Assembly (NCBI GenBank): GCA_902803635.1 | Contig: CADCQU010000315.1 | Span: 1 to 8,989, forward strand | Direction of reading: 5' to 3' | DNA from: an uncultured Lachnospiraceae bacterium | GTDB lineage: Bacteria; Bacillota; Clostridia; Lachnospirales; Lachnospiraceae | Length of the DNA stretch: 8,989 nt | Part shown: positions 1-4,940 of the stretch, in pieces | Numbering within the stretch: position 1 is the first letter of the stretch | How the letters are laid out: the number at the start of each line of letters is the position of its first letter | Notes under the pieces: generated by a model | Databases searched by the model: none | Told to the model about the DNA's origin: nothing | The model's input: the letters and a program-made list of their open reading frames with translations, nothing else | Translations under genes and position numbers: made by a program

Positions 1-41
1 GAATCGAATCGCCTACGGCGATGAGGGATGATGAAAAGCGA

Positions 42-102
42 CGAAGAATCCCGTCAGCTTTGTGAAAAACTTTACGGGATCCTTCGCTTCGCTCAGGATG
101 AC
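42..102 (-). repeat. Dispersed intergenic repeat-like hairpin
   Basis: A 13-bp stem with one mismatch is formed by 42-54 and 74-86, with a 19-nt loop. The right arm runs on into a sequence that reads GTCATCCTGAGCGAAGCGAA on the minus strand (83-102). From memory, this type of sequence recurs many times in intergenic regions of diverse bacteria; the window itself holds only one copy. A second hairpin, ATCGCC-TAC-GGCGAT, is perfect at 8-22. The element lies just downstream of the minus-strand reductase gene, so it could stop or protect that transcript, but no run of T follows the stem and an intrinsic terminator is not supported. Confidence 0.5.
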
Positions 103-148
103 AAAATCTTCACTAAGCAAAGCAACCATTTTCGAAGGGTCACCTTAA

Positions 149-1195
149 CTATAACCATGATCTTTCAATCTCTTTAATTCTACGGTAGAGCCATTCGTTG
201 ACGGGGGCTTCGAGGCCGTGCTTTTGGGCGAGCACAAGCAGCGTCCCGGCAAAAAGCTCCACCTCGGTCGCCTTTCTGTTCTTCCGGTCCTGGGCCATGG
301 AGGGCATGGAGTCCGGCGTCAGGGCCTTTGTGAGATTCGTGTAATACGTAAAATCGTCCTCGGTCAGCGGTACGCCCTCGGCATTTGCCACGAGCATCGC
401 CTCCCGCATGGCCGCATAGAAGATGGCCTTTGCCTCGCTGCCTGCCTCCACGACACCGCCATAAGTGGTGTCGAACACCATGCAGGTCTGGTTGAGGCCG
501 CAGTTGCACATCCATTTGCTGTACATCCGGTGGCGAATATCCTCCTCGACCACGAAGGGGACACCTGTTCGTTTAAACAGGTCAACGACTGCCGCAAGGT
601 TTTCCTCGGACACGGCCCGGGACGCTACGGGAGAGGGTGTTTGCCTGGAGGCATACATTGGAAGCGAAACGGTGGCATTTGCCTCAGGAGAGGACATTTG
701 CCCGGAGGCATACATTGGAAGCGAAGCGGCGGCATTTGTCTCTGGAAAAAGTCCAAGGCAAAGCTCCCCATGCCTTTGGAAGCGCAGGTGGTAGTCAAAG
801 AAGGTCGCGTCCATGGCCTGGGCAACGCAGGGGACGATGTGTTCGTTGCCGAAGCGTTCGCCGAGAATCTTCTCGCTCGTGATCCCGTTCAGGGCGGAGA
901 CGATGATCGTGTCCGGGCCGACGGCCGGGGCCATGGTCTCCATGGCGGCAAGAAGCCCCGGACCCTTTACGGTGACCAGCACAAGGTCTGCCTGCTGCAC
1001 GTCCTTCGGGCCGATTCGGCGAAACGCCTCCTCCTTCCCATTGACAAGGACCGGGTGCGAAAGCGCACGTTCCAGCCGCGCTTCATCCATTAGGAAGGCA
1101 ACATGCGCAAGGCCGAGGGCCATTTGCAGTGTTCGCCCAAAGAGCGTCCCCACGGCTCCCATGCCGATGATGATGACATTTTCAATCCTTTTCAT
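149..1195 (-). CDS. panE: Ketopantoate reductase family protein (2-dehydropantoate 2-reductase)
   Basis: Predicted cytosolic NADPH-dependent reductase of the ApbA/PanE family, which converts 2-dehydropantoate to pantoate in the pantothenate/CoA pathway. The 348-residue product opens with a Rossmann fold: GMGAVG at 11-16, K77 in VTVKG, and N103 in ALNG, matching E. coli PanE K72 and N98. The C-terminal helical domain has K227 in SKWMCN (E. coli K176) and E311 in ATEVE (E. coli E256). N103 to K227 is 124 residues against 78 in E. coli. The excess is explained by a low-complexity insert at about 150-198 made of two 19-residue repeats. All catalytic residues are present, so the gene is probably functional. 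The start ATG has AGGAGG (minus strand, 1201-1206) five bases upstream. It is transcribed away from the phosphatase/kinase genes and looks unrelated to them. The family also includes paralogues of unknown substrate, so the exact reaction is less sure than the family. Confidence 0.85.
   Translation of the reverse strand: MKRIENVIIIGMGAVGTLFGRTLQMALGLAHVAFLMDEARLERALSHPVLVNGKEEAFRRIGPKDVQQADLVLVTVKGPGLLAAMETMAPAVGPDTIIVSALNGITSEKILGERFGNEHIVPCVAQAMDATFFDYHLRFQRHGELCLGLFPETNAAASLPMYASGQMSSPEANATVSLPMYASRQTPSPVASRAVSEENLAAVVDLFKRTGVPFVVEEDIRHRMYSKWMCNCGLNQTCMVFDTTYGGVVEAGSEAKAIFYAAMREAMLVANAEGVPLTEDDFTYYTNLTKALTPDSMPSMAQDRKNRKATEVELFAGTLLVLAQKHGLEAPVNEWLYRRIKEIERSWL
630..743 (-). repeat. In-frame tandem 57-bp repeat inside panE
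   Basis: Two head-to-tail copies, 630-686 and 687-743, agree at 49 of 57 bases by eye. Because 57 is a multiple of three the reading frame is kept, and each copy encodes a 19-residue unit containing SLPMYAS followed by a Q-x-x-S-P segment (residues 154-172 and 173-191). The repeat sits between the nucleotide-binding and catalytic C-terminal domains, where the family normally has no such segment. It is likely a surface loop tolerated by the enzyme. Confidence 0.85.
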
Positions 1196-1229
1196 AGCAA
1201 CCTCCTCTCACGCAAATCTTTGTGTGCTT

Positions 1230-1258
1230 ACTGTAGCACGGCGGAAATCATTTGTCAA
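1230..1258 (-). promoter_or_regulatory. Promoter of the reductase gene
   Basis: On the minus strand a perfect -35 box TTGACA (1253-1258) is followed by a 17-base spacer and a -10 box TACAGT (1230-1235) preceded by TGC, an extended -10. The predicted transcript starts near 1223, giving a short leader to the ATG at 1195. This is a typical sigma-A housekeeping promoter by sequence. Confidence 0.75.
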
Positions 1259-1265
1259 ACGTTTG
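1256..1265. promoter_or_regulatory. Palindrome overlapping the reductase -35 box
   Basis: CAAACGTTTG is a perfect 10-bp palindrome overlapping three bases of the -35 box of the reductase promoter. The position would suit a repressor operator. No specific regulator is implied by the sequence. Confidence 0.35.
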
Positions 1266-1277
1266 TTCGCAAAAAAT

Positions 1278-1352
1278 GAAATTGGATACATGCGAGCAAG
1301 CTGAAATTTACTATTAATTAAGGAAACGAAAAAATTTTATGTATCCAATTTC
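1278..1352. repeat. Perfect 14-bp inverted repeat between divergent promoters
   Basis: GAAATTGGATACAT at 1278-1291 is the exact reverse complement of ATGTATCCAATTTC at 1339-1352; the spacer is 47 bases and A/T-rich. The left arm lies 19 bp upstream of the reductase -35 box and the right arm 10 bp upstream of the phosphatase -35 box. This symmetric placement fits paired operator sites for a regulator acting on both promoters, possibly by looping. A small inverted-repeat element is the alternative, but I see no target-site duplication flanking it. Confidence 0.75.
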
Positions 1353-1362
1353 GGAAAAACCC

Positions 1363-1392
1363 TTGATTTTTGTGAAAGCTTGTGCTTAGAAT
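1363..1392 (+). promoter_or_regulatory. Promoter of the phosphatase/kinase genes
   Basis: TTGATT (1363-1368) and TAGAAT (1387-1392) are separated by 18 bases, a fair sigma-A match (four and five of six). The predicted start is near 1399, leaving a leader of about 110 bases before the phosphatase start. The right arm of the inverted repeat at 1339-1352 lies directly upstream. Confidence 0.55.
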
Positions 1393-1476
1393 GGAGAAAA
1401 CGAGGCGGTCGGCGTGGGTGTTTGAATGAAGATCGCTGAGCGAGCGCATTATTGCGGCGATGCGATACGTAAAAAA

Positions 1477-1486
1477 GGATATATCC
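1477..1486. promoter_or_regulatory. GGATATATCC palindrome in the phosphatase leader
   Basis: A perfect 10-bp palindrome in the predicted 5' leader, 16 bases before the Shine-Dalgarno sequence of the phosphatase gene. A nine-of-ten match, GGATATATCT, occurs at 4872-4881 in the promoter region of the large surface-protein gene. The half-site GGATA/TATCC is also part of each arm of the 1278-1352 inverted repeat. It may be a regulator binding site; this is inferred from sequence only. Confidence 0.3.
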
Positions 1487-1511
1487 GATTAATAGAAAAA
1501 TGGAGGCATGG

Positions 1512-2303
1512 ATGCAGACGGCTTATACATATACGACAAATGTTGGCGGAAAGCAAAGAAACCAGGATTCCCTTCTTGTTTTGCAGGCGGAGACGGAAGG
1601 ACATGGACAGGTGACATTTGCCGCAATTTGCGATGGAATGGGAGGACTCTCGAAGGGGGAGCTTTCCAGCGCGGAGGTAATCTCCTCGTTTCGGCGATGG
1701 TTTTGCGAGAGCCTGCCCTCGATCCTGCGGGCAGCGGAGGGCGAGGATTTCAATTATGAAGTGGCACTTCGGTTTTCATGGAAAAAGCTGCTTACAAATG
1801 TTAACCGGAAATTGCTTGCCTATGGCAAGACCCATGGCTGCCAGCTGGGGACGACGGCTGCGGGCATTCTTCTTCTGGCAAATGCCGATTACATCCTCAA
1901 TGTCGGTGACTCGCGGGTGTACCGCGTGACCGAATCGAAGCTGGAAGTCCTGACGCACGACCAGACGCTCGCGATGGCGGCCGTAGACCGTGGCGAACTC
2001 CCACTGGCCCTTCTGGAAGGCCATCCACAGGGAAATGTGCTTCTTTCCTGTATCGGAGCAAATGAAACTGTGGATATGCAGTTTTTGACATGTCCTGTCG
2101 AGGAAGAAACGGTGTTCCTTGTCTGCTCGGATGGCTTTCGACATCGTCTTTTGGAGAAGGAGATTCAGGAGGCTTTTTTGCCATCCCGCTGGACGAATAC
2201 GGAGGAGGTGCGTCTTCGGATGGAGAAGCTTGTTGAGGAAGCGATGAAGCGAGGCGAGCGGGACAACATCACGGCCATCGCGCTGCGGTGTGTGCCGAGG
2301 TGA
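1512..2303 (+). CDS. PP2C-family Ser/Thr protein phosphatase
   Basis: Predicted cytosolic metal-dependent phosphatase that would remove phosphate from Ser/Thr on targets of the kinase encoded next door. The 263-residue product carries the full set of PP2C motifs: RNQD with D19, AICDGMGG with D41 and G42, GTTAAG at 113-118, VGDSRVYR at 131-138 (D133), LTHDQTL at 147-153, CSDGF with D207, and the final RDNITAIA with D251. All metal-binding aspartates expected for the family are present, and the length is usual for stand-alone bacterial enzymes of the PrpC/Stp type. I chose ATG 1512 because GGAGG (1502-1506) sits five bases before it; the in-frame ATG at 1500 has no ribosome site. It is first in a four-gene co-oriented run and ends inside the first copy of a 61-bp tandem repeat. 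It is close to Stp/PrpC but I do not assign a symbol. Confidence 0.93.
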   Translation: MQTAYTYTTNVGGKQRNQDSLLVLQAETEGHGQVTFAAICDGMGGLSKGELSSAEVISSFRRWFCESLPSILRAAEGEDFNYEVALRFSWKKLLTNVNRKLLAYGKTHGCQLGTTAAGILLLANADYILNVGDSRVYRVTESKLEVLTHDQTLAMAAVDRGELPLALLEGHPQGNVLLSCIGANETVDMQFLTCPVEEETVFLVCSDGFRHRLLEKEIQEAFLPSRWTNTEEVRLRMEKLVEEAMKRGERDNITAIALRCVPR

Positions 2304-2447
2304 GTACGGCTCGCCGCAAAGAGGAGGCCCTCTTGCAAAAGTGTTGCGGTGCGTGCCTGGGTGAATGCGGCTCGTTACAAAGCGGAGGTTCCCCTGCAAA
2401 AATGTAGTAGTGCGTGCATGGAGTGAGTGATTTACAAGCGTAGGAGG
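2284..2447 (+). repeat. 61-bp tandem repeat between phosphatase and kinase genes
   Basis: Copy 1 is 2284-2344, copy 2 is 2345-2405, and a third, shorter copy with small indels runs from 2406 to about 2447. GTGCGTGC (or GTGTGTGC) recurs at 2288, 2349 and 2410, exactly 61 bases apart. Copy 1 contains the last codons of the phosphatase gene, and copy 2 still reads L-R-C-V-P-G-stop, so the unit began as a duplication of the gene end plus spacer. Each copy has a purine-rich ribosome-site-like element: GAGGAGG at 2321, GCGGAGG at 2382 and TAGGAGG at 2441. The last is the actual ribosome site of the kinase gene. The repeat fills the whole 150-base gap. Confidence 0.85.
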
Positions 2448-2453
2448 GCAGCC

Positions 2454-4466
2454 ATGGGAAGCGGGAAGGTCATCCGTCCGCCGGGGACGGTCATCGGGGG
2501 AAAATATGAACTTTTGAAAAAAATCGGCGAGGGCGGCATGAGCGTTGTCTATCTGGCCGTGGACCTTCGGCTGGGGACGAATTGGGCGGTTAAAGAGGTC
2601 CTGAAGGTTGGCGTGGGAAGTCATGCGGATGAGGTGACGAGCCTTCTCACGGAGACAAAAATGCTGCAAAGACTCTCCCACCCGCGGCTTCCAAGGATTG
2701 TGGATATCATCGAAAACGAGGATTCGAGATTTTTGGTAGAGGATTATATTCCTGGAAAAACGCTGATCTCGGAAATCCAGGAATCCGGAGCCCTGCCGCA
2801 GGCGGACGTGATCACGTGTGCAAGACAGCTCTGCGAGGTGTTGGCGTACCTGCACGCGCAAAAGCCGCCCATCATTTACCGTGACATGAAGCCGGGCAAT
2901 ATCATGCGAAAGCCTGGGGTGGGAGTGGTGCTCTTTGACTTTGGCATTGCGCGGGAGTACAGGGCGGGCGCGCTGGACGACACGCGGCCTTACGGAACCC
3001 CTGGGTACGCTGCACCGGAGCAGATGGACGGACTGTGCCAGTCGGATGTTCGAACCGATATTTATAATCTCGGGGCAACCCTGTACCACCTGGTCACGGG
3101 CGAGAATCCTCGCGCCTGCGGGCACTCGCCGCTTGCCATCCGCAAGGTCAATCCGCAGCTTTCCGAAGGTCTGGAAAGGATCATCTTAAAATGCACGCGG
3201 ACGGATCCGAAAGACCGCTATCGGGATTGTGCGGAGCTTCTCTATGCGCTGGAACACTATACGTCCATGGACATCGCCCATCGGAGAAAACAAAAACGAA
3301 GGCTGGCCGCCTTTCTGCTGCCCCTTTGCATTTCTGTGGCGGCATTTGCCGGGGCATTTTTCTCTTACCGGACGGTTCTGGGGGAGAGGAGGGATCTCTA
3401 TACGCTGTATTTGCAGGAGGCGCAGGAGAGCGCGGCGGGCAGCATTTTCCGGGAGACCTATGAACCGGAAGTGCTAAAAAAATACGCGGCAACCATCCTG
3501 CTGTCCCCGGAACGGGAGGAGGGATATCTGCATTTGCTGGACTATGCCGTGCGGATCGGGGAGACGCAGGCGGGGCTCGATGCAGTCTGCACACGGATTG
3601 ACATGGGGGCTGGCGGGATGGATCGGAATAACGCCGTCCTTCTTCGGGTGGCCCGTCTGTACTTTGGCGGAAATCCCCGGGATGCGGCCTTCTCCGTGGA
3701 CTACACAAAGGCGGCAAAATATTTTTCCAAGATTGACAGCTCCAAGGTTCCGGAGGCTGCCTATTTCCTGCAGCTTTCCATGGCGCTTGGAGGCTTTCAC
3801 CAGGATACGGATTGGGGGACCATCGGGAATACTCTGAAGGAATTTTCAACATACAACGGAAAGCAGATCCTTTCGGAATCGCGGATCCAAAATGACAGGT
3901 TGGCGGCGGGCGTGTACATTCTCGGCAAGCGGGAGCTTTCGGCAAATGGCATCGACGCTTACGGGGAGGCCATTTTGCTTCTGGAACGGGCGCTTGCGGG
4001 GACGCGGGATCTTCTTGAAGATACGGGCTTTGGACAAAGCGCTTCGGAGAAGGAGGAACTGGAAGAACTCCAAAAGCAGCTTCTCCGCGACCTTGTCTCG
4101 GCGTACTCCGTGGCGAAGGCCGAGGGAAGCCCGGCATGTGATGATGTTCGTACACTTGCGCTCGCGGAGGAATTGGTGGAGAGGTCCGCGACGAAGGAGG
4201 AACTGCGGGAGGGACGCTATCGCCTTGCGGAACTATATCGGCAGCAGGGAGAGGTGGAAAAAACCAGGCGGGCCTATGAGAAGCTTGTGTCCTGGTATCC
4301 AGAGGAGGCAAATGCTTACCTCCGCTATGCATCCTGGCTTTATGACAGAGGCGAGCTTGCGGAGGCGGCCAGACAATATCGAAAGGCCGGCAAATGCAAG
4401 GGCGCGGAGGGAAATCCTGCTTATGCGAGCCTTGGCATTAAGCTGGAGAATGCGGACGCTCTGTGA
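2454..4466 (+). CDS. Membrane Ser/Thr protein kinase with TPR-like extracellular region
   Basis: Predicted Hanks-type Ser/Thr kinase. Residues 18-268 form the cytosolic kinase domain: glycine loop IGEGGMSVVY (24-33), AVK with K47, likely helix-C E67, catalytic YRDMKPGN (D144, N149), DFG (162-164) and AAPE (186-189). The His of the HRD motif is Tyr, a change I recall as common in Clostridia kinases and compatible with activity. A basic stretch (RRKQKRR, 277-283) precedes one membrane span at about 284-304, placing residues 305-670 outside. That region has no PASTA repeats. It is helical and TPR-like, clearest at the end (about 580-650: RYRLAELYRQQGEVEKTRRAYEK region, then YLRYASWLYDRGELAEAARQY region). 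I chose ATG 2454 because AGGAGG (2442-2447) is six bases upstream; a GTG at 2427 is in frame but has no ribosome site. The gene follows the cognate phosphatase and its stop overlaps the region leading to the next gene, suggesting one operon. Confidence 0.93.
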   Translation: MGSGKVIRPPGTVIGGKYELLKKIGEGGMSVVYLAVDLRLGTNWAVKEVLKVGVGSHADEVTSLLTETKMLQRLSHPRLPRIVDIIENEDSRFLVEDYIPGKTLISEIQESGALPQADVITCARQLCEVLAYLHAQKPPIIYRDMKPGNIMRKPGVGVVLFDFGIAREYRAGALDDTRPYGTPGYAAPEQMDGLCQSDVRTDIYNLGATLYHLVTGENPRACGHSPLAIRKVNPQLSEGLERIILKCTRTDPKDRYRDCAELLYALEHYTSMDIAHRRKQKRRLAAFLLPLCISVAAFAGAFFSYRTVLGERRDLYTLYLQEAQESAAGSIFRETYEPEVLKKYAATILLSPEREEGYLHLLDYAVRIGETQAGLDAVCTRIDMGAGGMDRNNAVLLRVARLYFGGNPRDAAFSVDYTKAAKYFSKIDSSKVPEAAYFLQLSMALGGFHQDTDWGTIGNTLKEFSTYNGKQILSESRIQNDRLAAGVYILGKRELSANGIDAYGEAILLLERALAGTRDLLEDTGFGQSASEKEELEELQKQLLRDLVSAYSVAKAEGSPACDDVRTLALAEELVERSATKEELREGRYRLAELYRQQGEVEKTRRAYEKLVSWYPEEANAYLRYASWLYDRGELAEAARQYRKAGKCKGAEGNPAYASLGIKLENADAL

Positions 4467-4498
4467 CGAGGTGGCGGCGGGCGGGATTGGAGGGGACG

Positions 4499-4852
4499 AT
4501 GGAGACGACCATGTATATCTTTTTGGGAGTAGGAATCATCGGTTTTGCGGTGGCAGTTCTCCTGTTTTTTACACTGCGCATTCCGGCCGTGCTCGGTGAA
4601 CTCTCTGGAAGGACCGCACGTAGGGAGATTGCGCGGCGTAAGAGGAAAGAGGCGGCAGAGCAATCGCAAAAAGAGGCACCGGGATACGTGGGAACGACAT
4701 TTCTTCCGGAGGAGAAAAAAGAAGGCGTTTCCTGTCTGGAGGCTATCGAAGGCTGGGAGAGAACAGAGGCACTTTGGAAGGAGAAGGCGGAAAATCTGGG
4801 ATTTCGTGTCGTGACGGATATCGCGGTCGTGCATACGAAGGAGCGAGTGTAG
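4499..4852 (+). CDS. Small single-span membrane protein
   Basis: A 117-residue protein with one membrane span near the N-terminus (about residues 5-26) followed by a strongly basic stretch (RRKRK, 46-50 region), which puts the charged C-terminal part in the cytosol. After the span comes IPAVLGELSGRTARREI. I recall a comparable LSGR/STAR(K/R) segment in small uncharacterised membrane proteins of Lachnospiraceae found near kinase/phosphatase and Tad-pilus genes; this is memory, not a search. The tail (71-117) is charged with no recognised domain. ATG 4499 is preferred because GGAGGG (4489-4494) precedes it. A GTG at 4463 is in frame and overlaps the kinase stop but lacks a ribosome site. Position directly after the kinase gene suggests it is co-transcribed and could be a kinase substrate or partner. 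Function unknown. Confidence 0.8.
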   Translation: METTMYIFLGVGIIGFAVAVLLFFTLRIPAVLGELSGRTARREIARRKRKEAAEQSQKEAPGYVGTTFLPEEKKEGVSCLEAIEGWERTEALWKEKAENLGFRVVTDIAVVHTKERV

Positions 4853-4870
4853 GCCTGGGGTGGTAGGTTC

Positions 4871-4911
4871 AGGATATATCTGGCGAATAATAGTTGTACA
4901 ATCCGTATAAT
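4871..4911 (+). promoter_or_regulatory. Putative internal promoter of the surface-protein gene
   Basis: TATAAT at 4906-4911 is a perfect -10 box lying 30 bases before the start codon. A -35 box is weak: TGGCGA at 4881-4886 with a 19-base spacer is the best I see. Immediately upstream, GGATATATCT (4872-4881) nearly matches the perfect palindrome at 1477-1486. A poor -35 next to a palindrome would fit an activator-dependent promoter. The large gene may therefore be expressed both from the operon and separately. Confidence 0.45.
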
Positions 4912-4940
4912 GGAAGATATTTTAATTAAAGGAGGAAGCC

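Noticed and set aside
218..1093. Plus-strand open frame of 291 codons opposite panE
   Set aside because: The minus-strand frame carries the full reductase motif set; this one has none.
1426..1614. Small plus-strand open frame of 62 codons before and into the phosphatase gene
   Set aside because: No ribosome site, and it overlaps the start of the phosphatase gene in another frame.
1776..3125. Long minus-strand open frame of 449 codons across the phosphatase and kinase genes
   Set aside because: It lies antisense to two genes with complete catalytic motifs, its own translation has no recognisable motif and is rich in His/Arg/Pro, as expected of a shadow in GC-rich codons.
3181..4332. Minus-strand open frame of 383 codons opposite the kinase ectodomain
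   Set aside because: Pro/Arg-rich composition without motifs; shadow of the kinase gene.
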